A DNA stretch of 32,382 nucleotides from Saprospiraceae bacterium (GTDB lineage: Bacteria > Bacteroidota > Bacteroidia > Chitinophagales > Saprospiraceae), in assembly GCA_020628725.1 (NCBI GenBank), contig JAHDEO010000018.1:1-32382 (forward strand), given 5' to 3'. Numbering within the stretch: the stretch's first letter is position 1; each line of letters starts with the position of its first letter. This document shows, piece after piece, positions 9,231 through 18,000 of the stretch. The position numbers and the translations under genes were made by a program. The notes beneath the pieces were generated by a model that did no database searches, was not told where the DNA came from, and was given only the letters and a program-made list of their open reading frames with translations.

Positions 9231-12200
9231 GTTGCACAAGGCATTATTATCAGGATATTCGTAGGCGTAGTAACAGGTATTTCCCGTATCAAAGACGGCA
9301 CAGTCGGGGTCGTCGCAGTCCGATAATCCGTCGCCGTCATTATCAATACCGTCGGTACAATTTGTTAGTGTATTTTCAATAATAATATCTTCAAAAACAG
9401 CATCCACACAAACGGCAGTAGTATATGGTGCAATGGTAATTGTCCCATTTCCGGTGAACTTATCCCCCAAATCCGAAGCGGTATAAACACCTGCCTCCAT
9501 TTGAACGCCATTAATGATTAAATTTTCAAAAATATGATTTCTATCATTAATGTCAAAAACGCCACCTGTAAAAATGAATGCCCCGCCCTGTGTGATGTCA
9601 TACCCAAAACGCAAAAGTCCATTGCTCATGGAAATATCTCCATTCCAAGTGCCTGTATTGAAAGTGGTCTCTACATTATTGATACTGAGTGTTCCATTTC
9701 CTTTGACAGGTCCTTCAAAAGTGAGCGAACCTCCACTATTTGACCCTATGCTCAATCCGGTTTCTTTCAAGATAAGCTCACCGAGCCAAGTGTAGTTGAC
9801 GGCACCGCTTCCAAATGACATATAACCATAATTGGCAATCAGTTGTTTAACGTCGATTGTACCATTATTGGGTCCTTTGAGTAAAAGTCCTCCATCACCG
9901 ATGATTTTCAATGATTCGCCGGGAAAAACAGCGGTGGAAGAAGTAGGAGTTCGTAATGTACTAATACCATTTTCGGTACGATTGACCACGTATTTTTTTC
10001 CGGCTTGTGCCGATTGTCCATCATCCCAAGCACTCGCTAAATCCCATGATGTACCAAAGGCACTATTTTGTATCAAAATAATATCACCACTTCCCTCTCC
10101 GGTAATTTTGAATTCATACAGTTCGTTGCCAGTGACATTGGTTGGTATTTTGACTATTGCCGAATATTTCCCCTCTACAGTTGGGATAAATCTCACTTTG
10201 AAGGTTGTTGTATCGCCGTATGCGAGATTGGTTGTGTCTACATCTTCAATAAGAGAAAACGCAGTATCACCCTCAATTTCAACTTTGGGACTTCCTCCGA
10301 GTTGAAGTATCGGGTCGTTGGGATTGGTAATTTTAAAGGTCATTTCTTTGGGCGTATTGAGGGGAACTCGTTTGAAATTTTTCTCACCTACTACCGTTAT
10401 ATCCGCGTAATTCATCATACTCGAAAAAGAGGCTTCTCCAAAATTATGGTCTTGTGCGTCAGGGCTGACAACTACGAGTGCGTGTTGTCCACCCACCAAT
10501 GTGACTTGAGCAGGAACGGTAGATTGGTAAGGCACTCTGCCGAGAATTCCGTTGGATAGGACGAAAGAATCATCTCCTGCGGGCAGGCGATTTCTTTGTG
10601 GATTGCATTCGACATCATTTGAACTTGCATTTAACCAGATTTGAAAGGAGCGATTATTTCCAATGGCTTCCAAACCGATGAGGTCTTGATTACCCAATAC
10701 ATTGATGCTATTAAACTCATTGGTATCCGCCCACGCTGTTCTGATTTCTACTACAAAACGATATTCTGTATTCAGTGGGAAAGTTTCTTCTGCACCAACA
10801 GGCAAAGGTTCTGTGGGGCGATTACTAAATATTAATTCTGTTGCCGGAAGTGCTGCAGTTCGATATGGTTTTAAAGTGTCTGTAAGACTTGCATAGGTAT
10901 TATCGTGAACAATAATATCCAGTTGTCCGTAGCGGTAATGATTGGGGCTAATATTTTCGAGTACTTTCAATGTCGCCGCTCCCGTAGTACCACCTGAAAT
11001 CAGGCGAATCGCGCCATTGATGGCATAGGCTTTTGCACTATCGACATCCGGTACGGTAGATACCAAACCGATTAACCTATCGGGCAGACCGATCCACATT
11101 TGCCGACCTTGCCAGTCTGAACTTGGTCCTTTGTAAGCTCCTCTGCGTCTTGAGATACCATGCGCTGAAGTGCCTATGCTGTAATTTTTGGAAATGGTGG
11201 TGGCAGAGACTTCATTTTCGGTCAAATCTGCCCAAGCCGAGTAGTCGCCTTCATTTTCGGGCGTTATCCATATGCGAGGAGTGACTTCTGCCAGAATGGA
11301 GTTGAGTCTTCCATCCAATGAATCTACAGTCATTGCGCCTATCAAGGTCGTAAATCCTTCATTGCCGGGGGTGTTGGGTCTGTATGCGCCTGCATAAGTA
11401 AATTCTCCATACCAAGCCCTCGGACCACCAATATTTTTATCCGGTATCGTGTAATTATCAGGTAGCGGCTGTGAGGAAATATCAGGACGATACCAAACCG
11501 CATTGTCTCTTCCGCCGATTTTTCCTGACACTGCTCCGGTGAGTGCCTGATTGCGGTCTATCATCCACCTTACAAAGGGATTTTCTGTGAGGGTAGCTAC
11601 TGCTTCATTGCCTGCCTCTGTGCCTTTTTGGATGTTCCAGCGAAAGGCTTTGTCGAATGGCGATGTCCACCATTCTTCTGTGCGTCCGGTCGTCGGTCCT
11701 TTCCATTGGCTGCGCTGCAATGCTTCCAGCAGAGGTTCATATTCGAGTTGCTCATAGATGCTTAACCATGTGGTATAGAGTACATTATGGTAGTTGACCG
11801 AAGGGCGGTCATCTCCATGATAGGGCATTGCTCCATCTTGGCGTTGCATACGCATCGCTTTGTCTGTATGGTCAATTACACGGTCAATGATTACCTGATC
11901 ATCCAGATATAGTCCGATATTTAAAATGCCTAACATTCGCGCAGTTTCGATATTATAGTTCCACGGATATCTAAAAGAATTATCAAAGGTGAATAATCTC
12001 GTACGAGCCGCTTTCATCATATTATCCCACGATTTGCGTTGGCTGGGCAGGAGCAAATTAGGATGCAATTCTGCGATTTCATAAAAAGTTGGAAAAGCCA
12101 TTTCAATAGCAAATTGGTCAAACCAATCATTATGCGGCGCACCCAGATGTGAGCGTGAGTTGATATTTACCAAATCGGCAAAAGTGTGCATCCGACGGAG

Positions 12201-12752
12201 TGCTCTTTTTATCAATTCGGGTTCGTACTTCATCGGACTTTGCTCATGGGCAAAGAGCCAAAAATATTCCCGTGCGAGGTAAGTCGCACTACGTGTACCG
12301 TAGGTGTACGAAATACCCGTGTAGGTGGATTGCGTGGGCGTGGTGCGTTGCCATTCAACATCGGGTGTGGCGATAGCAGTAGTCGCATCGCTTACCATTT
12401 TATCCAAGTAAGGGTTATTGGTTTCGGTTAAAACAGGATGCAAAATCGCAAGGTGTTCGGCATTGGGATTTCTTTGAATGAAGTCGTCCGCAGGTTGGTA
12501 AAGCGCATTGAGGACATCGTTGATTAAATCTTCTGCTTCCGCATTATAGGCTACGGCTTCTGCGTTGGTTGCCCGTTCTAATGCCAGTTCTAATATTGCC
12601 TTTTTTACTTTTTCGGCTTGCGTACATTCAGGTAAGGAACTGACGACAATTTCTAATTGATTAATTTGCTCTGTAATTGATTGAGCATAAGAAACGTATG
12701 TCCAACTTAATAATAGGCAGGTAAGAATAGTTTTTATCAATGCATTTTTCAT
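8514..12752 (-). CDS. Large secreted alpha/alpha-toroid protein, putative polysaccharide lyase-like, with choice-of-anchor-D-like and beta-strand-repeat segments plus shared C-terminal module
   Basis: 1412 aa; signal peptide MKNALIKTILTCLLLSWTYVSYAQ; Trp/Tyr/His-rich helical N-half (HLGAPHNDWFDQFAIEMAFPTFYEIAEL, NYNIETARMLGILNIGLYLDD, MQRQDGAMPYHGDDRPSVNYHNVLYTTWLSIYEQ); ..FKITNPNDPILQLGG..FKVRFIPTVEGKYSAIVKI; MopE-like CTDGIDNDGDGLSDCDDPDC; module at C-terminus. Enzyme class is uncertain. Confidence 0.8.
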   Translation of the reverse strand: MKNALIKTILTCLLLSWTYVSYAQSITEQINQLEIVVSSLPECTQAEKVKKAILELALERATNAEAVAYNAEAEDLINDVLNALYQPADDFIQRNPNAEHLAILHPVLTETNNPYLDKMVSDATTAIATPDVEWQRTTPTQSTYTGISYTYGTRSATYLAREYFWLFAHEQSPMKYEPELIKRALRRMHTFADLVNINSRSHLGAPHNDWFDQFAIEMAFPTFYEIAELHPNLLLPSQRKSWDNMMKAARTRLFTFDNSFRYPWNYNIETARMLGILNIGLYLDDQVIIDRVIDHTDKAMRMQRQDGAMPYHGDDRPSVNYHNVLYTTWLSIYEQLEYEPLLEALQRSQWKGPTTGRTEEWWTSPFDKAFRWNIQKGTEAGNEAVATLTENPFVRWMIDRNQALTGAVSGKIGGRDNAVWYRPDISSQPLPDNYTIPDKNIGGPRAWYGEFTYAGAYRPNTPGNEGFTTLIGAMTVDSLDGRLNSILAEVTPRIWITPENEGDYSAWADLTENEVSATTISKNYSIGTSAHGISRRRGAYKGPSSDWQGRQMWIGLPDRLIGLVSTVPDVDSAKAYAINGAIRLISGGTTGAATLKVLENISPNHYRYGQLDIIVHDNTYASLTDTLKPYRTAALPATELIFSNRPTEPLPVGAEETFPLNTEYRFVVEIRTAWADTNEFNSINVLGNQDLIGLEAIGNNRSFQIWLNASSNDVECNPQRNRLPAGDDSFVLSNGILGRVPYQSTVPAQVTLVGGQHALVVVSPDAQDHNFGEASFSSMMNYADITVVGEKNFKRVPLNTPKEMTFKITNPNDPILQLGGSPKVEIEGDTAFSLIEDVDTTNLAYGDTTTFKVRFIPTVEGKYSAIVKIPTNVTGNELYEFKITGEGSGDIILIQNSAFGTSWDLASAWDDGQSAQAGKKYVVNRTENGISTLRTPTSSTAVFPGESLKIIGDGGLLLKGPNNGTIDVKQLIANYGYMSFGSGAVNYTWLGELILKETGLSIGSNSGGSLTFEGPVKGNGTLSINNVETTFNTGTWNGDISMSNGLLRFGYDITQGGAFIFTGGVFDINDRNHIFENLIINGVQMEAGVYTASDLGDKFTGNGTITIAPYTTAVCVDAVFEDIIIENTLTNCTDGIDNDGDGLSDCDDPDCAVFDTGNTCYYAYEYPDNNALCNCIDIQLQAYLEGTYDNTTEQMTTNLQSRGLLPGQTPVSGIVTPTPTGQPYQIAPWNYTGTEGIGWRDVHYAGNETDWILVSFRTGTAKNTEVAQTAALIMKDGRIKLIDRCVLTNSVTAPLYIVLEHRNHIGIMTPQPIDIVNGVLSYDFRTSDSYRDATSFGQKQLPNGEWAMFAGDANQMDFPSFDVNGTDKTEWFDSNGVFDYYLSPDFNLDGDVNGQDKSLWFENNGISSRVPK

Positions 12753-12851
12753 AATGTTTTATTAATTTTCGTTTGAATTAATCGGAAAACGATTTTGCAA
12801 ATTGTTTTGCCAATATTCGCAGGACGATTTATAAAATCGTTTTACAGTAGT

Positions 12852-13566
12852 TTACTTCGGCACTCGCGATGAAATACCATTATTTTCAAACCATAATGAC
12901 TTATCCTGTCCATTGACATCTCCATCCAAATTGAAATCGGGAGATAGGTAATAATCGAACACGCCATTAGAATCGAACCACTCGGTTTTATCCGTCCCCG
13001 TTATGTCAAAACTTGGAAAATCCGTTTGGTCAGCATCTCCGGCAAACATTGCCCATTCGCCATTGGGGAGTTGTTTTTGTCCGAAGCTGGTTTGGTCGCG
13101 GTAGCTGTCTGAAGTGCGGAAGTCGTACATCAAAATTCCCCCCACAATATTAACGGGTTGCGGCGTCATAATGCCGATATGGTTGCGGTGTTCTAAAACG
13201 ATATAAAGCGGACCTGTAATCGAAGAAGATAATGCACATCGGTCTATAAGTTCCACCACGCCGTCTTTCATTATCAGAGCTGCGGTTTGTGCAACTTCGG
13301 TGCTTTTTTCTATTCCTGTTCTGAAAGAAATCAATACCCAATCCGTTTCATCGCCTATGTAATCTGCATCTGTCCAACCTGCGCCTTCTGTGCCTGTGTA
13401 ATTCCACGGGGCAATTTGGTAAGGCTGTCCGGCTGGTGTTGGTGTGGCAAGTGGACTGACGGGTGTTTGTCCTGGCAATAATCCGCGTGAATGGAGGTTG
13501 GTGGTCATTTGTCCTGTATTATTGTCGTACGCGCCTTCGAGCCATGTTTGTAGCTGAACATCAATA
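12852..13566 (-). other. Shared C-terminal module (copy in metalloprotease)
   Basis: CIDVQLQTWLEGAYDNNTGQMTTNLHSRGLLPGQTPVS..LYIVLEHRNHIGIMTPQPVNI..SPDFNLDGDVNGQDKSLWFENNGISSRVPK. Confidence 0.9.
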
Positions 13567-16500
13567 CAGGGAATGGTCACGATTATATCTTGAGTGAATG
13601 TACATGTAGCGGTAGAAAATGTGACCGTATATGTACCTGCGGCAGCAACGGTGGTTTCTCTGGTATTTGCTGTGAAGCCGTTGGGTCCCATCCAACTCCA
13701 TGTTCCCGGTTCAAGATTGAAGTCAGCCGGACCAAATGTAACGGATTGCCCTAAAGATAAATCTATTTGGCTGGTTTGTTGCCAACCTTGGTTATCAATA
13801 TTTGCATAGGGAATGATGTAATTAAAACAGTTTACCGGATCGCATACGCCATTACTATCAACACCAATTGATGTACCTGTACAGTTGCAGTCACTGTCAT
13901 AAGCATCATTGATGGTGCAGTCGTCGCCGTTGTCGCAGGGAGTTCCTATATTGCAATCAGGTGTTACGATGATATTTTGAGTGAATGTACAGGTGCCATT
14001 GGAGAATGTAACCGCATATGTACCCGCAGTCGAAACGGTGATTTCTCTGGAACTTGCCATGAAGCCGCCGGGTCCTGTCCAGTTCCATGTTCCGGTTCCA
14101 AAATCCAGATTAGTCTGCGGACCGAATGTAACGGATTGTCCTACGAATAAATCTATTTCACAAGCTTGTTGCCAGCCTTGATTCTCAATATTGGTATAGC
14201 AAATGATGAAACCTCCGCAATTCACGGGGTCACAGTTGCCATTATTGTCAAGACCTGCGGGTGTTCCTATACAACCGCTACATTCAAATGTATCATTGCT
14301 TGTACATGAATCACCGTCGTCACATGGCATACCTAATATGGCATCATCCATTCCCTGACAAACATCCATTACATCACATGTACCGTCATTATCTTGGTCT
14401 TGAAATGTACCCGCACAAGTATCACAATCAATAAAGACATCATTTATTGTACAATCATCCCGGTCGTCACATGCGCCCTGACCGCAATCGGAGATTGTAA
14501 AATCGACTGACCAAGTGCAAGGTCCATATGTCATGGCGGCGGTATATACGCCGGGTTGGTCATAAGGCACTCTGAGTGAATAACCAATAGCACTAAATCC
14601 GTTGGGTCCGGTCCATAGCCATTTGTCGGGTTGATTCCACCATGTAGGCGGGAAGTCGGGGAAGTTTTCAGGATTATTGACCAATGGTTTTATATAGACT
14701 TCACCACTTGGCAGGAATATGTCGAATGTGCCACCTGACCAGCCTTGATTATTGATATTAAAGCTGGATACAATGGGGTTGAGTCCACATTCTACGATGG
14801 AAACTTCTTGGTTGAATGTACAAGCACCCTCGGTGTAAGTGGCAATGTAAGTACCTAATTCTGAAACGGTAATTTCTCTATTGGAAGATGTAAATCCGTT
14901 AGGTCCTGTCCATGACCAATTTCCGCTTGTCGGGGTGGGTGCGAGTGCTATGGATTGACCGGAAGTTACTGCTATCCAGCTTGTTTGTTCCCATCCCTGA
15001 TTGTCGATATTTGCAAAACTCTGTATGGGGTTTGGACAACCATTCATCGTTACTACTATTTCTTTGGTAAATATACAGGTTGCCTGAATGATACTAAGCG
15101 TATAGGTACCGGGGTCTGTGACAACGGTTTCTCTGCCTACGGCAGTAAAATTATTGGGACCTGTCCATGTATATTCAGCAACAAAACTGCTGATGTTAGA
15201 CGTTTGGAAATCTTGTATAGACGGTCCGAATCGAACGGTTTGTCCTGGAGAAATGTCTACTGTATCTGCTGCATACCACCCCGTTACACCTTCTATTGTA
15301 AGAAAAGGAATGATTGTTTCGTCGCAGGTATATACCCGCATTTCTGTGAAGACACTGCAACCGTCCTTAGTGTAAGTCGCCGTGTATGTTCCATCTTCTG
15401 CCGGTACGGTAATTTCTTGTTGATTTGAGCTAAAGCCATTTGGTCCTGTCCAAGACCATATGCCTCCCGGCAGGTTGTTTTCCGGTTTAAAATTAGCGGT
15501 TTCGCCGGGTGCAAGTCCTACGTGGCAGTTAGATGTCCAGCCCTCATTATTTACATTTGAAGCACATACAATTGATGTCAGTGGACAGGTATCCAATGTT
15601 ACAGTCATATCTTTGGAGTAGGTGCAGATACCGTCAGAAAAAGTAAATGTATAGACACCCGGTTCTGATACTTCGATGATTTTATTATTGGATGTAAAAC
15701 CATTCGGACCGGACCATGTACCTTCAGCGATGACAGGGTCAAATAGCACCGTTTCATCGGACCTTATGGCAACATCACAATTGCCTCCTTCGTCACCTGC
15801 CCAGCCTGCCCAGCCCCTTTGGGCGATATTGGCTCTGCAAATAATTGGGTTGGGATAACATTCATCCACATCACAAGTATTATTTTCGTTGCTGTCTATA
15901 CAATCTAATCCACAAGGTGTCAGGCAATCGGAAGTATAAACAGCATGTCTCATCAAATCTCCGGGCTGCTGCCCTAGTCCGAGGCTAATATCTCTCCCGC
16001 AGTAACTCATTAAAGTTCCGATATCACCATCAAGTACCGGATTGAAGGGGTCAAAACAAGCACCTGCCGACCAAGGACCGGGTACACTTCCGCAATCATC
16101 TAATTGCGTATTATTGCCATTCCAAAAACAGACATCTGTGTGAGGCGAACCGAGTACGTGCCCAATTTCGTGTGCCAAGACTCCGATTCCCTCCGCGTAT
16201 GTTATCACTCCGGTATCTTGATATTGAGAACCAATATAACTGCCACCGCCACCACCGCATAGTGGTCCGCCGGCAGCACCACCGCCACCACCGTAATTAT
16301 GACTCAGAAACATAATAAAGCTGCCTGTACGGGTGTCATTCCCAAGTATAAGATTATCATTGGTATCTTTGATAGTAACATGGTTTAATCTCATATTAAT
16401 ATGTTCATTGGCATAAATGAGTGTAACCTGATTGAAGAATGCAGCTAGGTAATTGGATAGGGCTATAGCGTCGTTGTTAAATACGTCATACAAAGTACCA

Positions 16501-17210
16501 TCTGCCCACAAGTGAACTTCTACGCAATTATTGGGATTGACGATTCCTGCCTGAACTTTCTTTTCAATATCATCTCTCTGCGCCATGAGTTGTTCTAAAT
16601 CCATTGGTGCATTGCAGACGAAATCAGGTTGTTCGGCGAGGTCTTTTTCATTATACAAAATGTAATTGTCGGAGTTTTTCATCTTGCTAAGGGTGTAGGT
16701 ATTACCTTCGGTGTTGATGATTCCGACGATTTCATTTTCAAAGATACTGACACTCACAGAGGAACTTTCATCGCCTTCCACAGTTCCCCAATAAAAAGCT
16801 CCCCAATCGTAGATGTTTTTCTTTTCGCCGGAGGGTGTTGGTACGTTGATTGAAGGAGATATAAACTCTACTTTTTTCAACAGTAAATTCAGCGTAGCGG
16901 CACTGGCTCTTGGTATGGAGAGTTTGAGTATATCGTTTTTCTTGCTTAGTATTTGTCTGTTGAATGATAAATCAAGATTCAAAAAATCCTTGTTGCCGTT
17001 TATTGCTTCGTTAATATTCTGCTTGCTGACCGTAGTGTTGTTGAATGGTTGTGATAAAGGAATAGCTTGGAGTGCTGCCGTTTCTTTATTGACCAATTCA
17101 CGCGCGTAGTTGTGGTGACTTAATGATTCTACTTGCCCGTTGGCAGTATTAATAAAAGTGCTAATCAATAGAATGATTAGATAGAAGCTTAGGTTGGATT
17201 TTTTTAACAT
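12852..17210 (-). CDS. Secreted reprolysin-like (metzincin, M12B-type) metalloprotease with seven Ig/PKD-like repeats, Cys/Asp-rich calcium-type segments and shared C-terminal module
   Basis: 1452 aa; signal peptide MLKKSNLSFYLIILLISTFINTANGQ; zinc motif HEIGHVLGSPHTD followed by MSYC Met-turn-like motif; repeats of (A/N)NI(D/E)NQGW..GQSVTFGP..GTWSWTGPNGFTS..REITV..GTYT.TYT..CTFTQ. Confidence 0.9.
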   Translation of the reverse strand: MLKKSNLSFYLIILLISTFINTANGQVESLSHHNYARELVNKETAALQAIPLSQPFNNTTVSKQNINEAINGNKDFLNLDLSFNRQILSKKNDILKLSIPRASAATLNLLLKKVEFISPSINVPTPSGEKKNIYDWGAFYWGTVEGDESSSVSVSIFENEIVGIINTEGNTYTLSKMKNSDNYILYNEKDLAEQPDFVCNAPMDLEQLMAQRDDIEKKVQAGIVNPNNCVEVHLWADGTLYDVFNNDAIALSNYLAAFFNQVTLIYANEHINMRLNHVTIKDTNDNLILGNDTRTGSFIMFLSHNYGGGGGAAGGPLCGGGGGSYIGSQYQDTGVITYAEGIGVLAHEIGHVLGSPHTDVCFWNGNNTQLDDCGSVPGPWSAGACFDPFNPVLDGDIGTLMSYCGRDISLGLGQQPGDLMRHAVYTSDCLTPCGLDCIDSNENNTCDVDECYPNPIICRANIAQRGWAGWAGDEGGNCDVAIRSDETVLFDPVIAEGTWSGPNGFTSNNKIIEVSEPGVYTFTFSDGICTYSKDMTVTLDTCPLTSIVCASNVNNEGWTSNCHVGLAPGETANFKPENNLPGGIWSWTGPNGFSSNQQEITVPAEDGTYTATYTKDGCSVFTEMRVYTCDETIIPFLTIEGVTGWYAADTVDISPGQTVRFGPSIQDFQTSNISSFVAEYTWTGPNNFTAVGRETVVTDPGTYTLSIIQATCIFTKEIVVTMNGCPNPIQSFANIDNQGWEQTSWIAVTSGQSIALAPTPTSGNWSWTGPNGFTSSNREITVSELGTYIATYTEGACTFNQEVSIVECGLNPIVSSFNINNQGWSGGTFDIFLPSGEVYIKPLVNNPENFPDFPPTWWNQPDKWLWTGPNGFSAIGYSLRVPYDQPGVYTAAMTYGPCTWSVDFTISDCGQGACDDRDDCTINDVFIDCDTCAGTFQDQDNDGTCDVMDVCQGMDDAILGMPCDDGDSCTSNDTFECSGCIGTPAGLDNNGNCDPVNCGGFIICYTNIENQGWQQACEIDLFVGQSVTFGPQTNLDFGTGTWNWTGPGGFMASSREITVSTAGTYAVTFSNGTCTFTQNIIVTPDCNIGTPCDNGDDCTINDAYDSDCNCTGTSIGVDSNGVCDPVNCFNYIIPYANIDNQGWQQTSQIDLSLGQSVTFGPADFNLEPGTWSWMGPNGFTANTRETTVAAAGTYTVTFSTATCTFTQDIIVTIPCIDVQLQTWLEGAYDNNTGQMTTNLHSRGLLPGQTPVSPLATPTPAGQPYQIAPWNYTGTEGAGWTDADYIGDETDWVLISFRTGIEKSTEVAQTAALIMKDGVVELIDRCALSSSITGPLYIVLEHRNHIGIMTPQPVNIVGGILMYDFRTSDSYRDQTSFGQKQLPNGEWAMFAGDADQTDFPSFDITGTDKTEWFDSNGVFDYYLSPDFNLDGDVNGQDKSLWFENNGISSRVPK
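13567..15852 (-). repeat. Seven ~80-aa Ig/PKD-like repeats, the last three separated by Cys/Asp-rich cassettes
   Basis: Repeat core W(S/L)WTGPNGF(T/S)..xREITV..GxYxxxxxxxxC occurs seven times; cassettes such as CDNGDDCTINDAYDSDCNCTGTS and CDDGDSCTSNDTFECSGCIGTP lie between repeats 5-6 and 6-7. Confidence 0.85.
16140..16172 (-). other. Metzincin zinc-binding motif HEIGHVLGSPH
   Basis: Reverse complement encodes HEIGHVLGSPH (HExxHxxGxxH). Confidence 0.95.
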
Positions 17211-17278
17211 GTGAAAATCGTTTTGTTTGATAATGTAGAATACTTTTAGGGAATAGCTTTCTTGTATGTAAAAATGCC

Positions 17279-18000
17279 TTACTTCGGGACTCTTGATGAA
17301 ATGCCATTATTCTCAAACCATAATGACTTATCCTGTCCATTGATGTCTCCATCCAAATTGAAATCCGGTGAGAAGTAATAATCGAAAATACCGTTATTAT
17401 CAAACCAGATGGTCTTATCCGTTCCGTTAATATCAAAACTTGGGAAATCATACTGGTCTGCATCTCCCGCAAATAGACACCAACTGCCTGTCGGGAGTTG
17501 CTTTTGCCCAAAACTCGTTTGGTCGCGGTAGCTGTCTCCCAAACGGAAATCATACACCAATACATTATTTATTACATCAATCGGTTGTGGCGTCATGATG
17601 CCGATGTGATTGCGATGTTCAAGTACAATATACAGTGGACTTGCTACATTGGAATTTAAAGCGCAACGGTTGGGAAATTCAATGCTGCCATCTTTCATCA
17701 ACAAACCTGCGGTCATGCCTACTTGGGTGCTTTTTGTTATGTCAGTTCTGAAAGATATCAACACCCAATCTGTCTCATCCCCCGTATAATCGGCATCTGT
17801 CCAACCTGCGCCTTCTGTACCTGCATAATTCCACGGGCTTCCACTATAAGGCTGTCCGGCTGGTGTTGGTGTGGCAAGGTTACTCGCCGGGGTTTGTCCG
17901 GGCAATAATTTTCTGGTGGAAACGAGGGTGTTACGCATCTCGCTTGTGGAAATATCATACGCTCCTTCGAGCCATGCGTAAAGCTCTATATCGACGCAAT
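17279..18000 (-). other. Shared C-terminal module (copy in second CotH protein)
   Basis: CVDIELYAWLEGAYDISTSEMRNTLVSTRKLLPGQTPASNLATPTPAGQPY..YYFSPDFNLDGDINGQDKSLWFENNGISSRVPK. Confidence 0.9.

Noticed and set aside
9534-10896. Several plus-strand ORFs (60-163 aa) opposite the toroid gene
   Set aside because: Fully antisense to a long well-supported minus-strand CDS, low-complexity composition, no signal peptide or recognisable motif.
17161-17565. 134-aa minus-strand ORF (also 21952-22152 and 5519-5725)
   Set aside because: Out-of-frame reading through module-coding DNA; similar alternate-frame peptides recur only because the underlying DNA is homologous.
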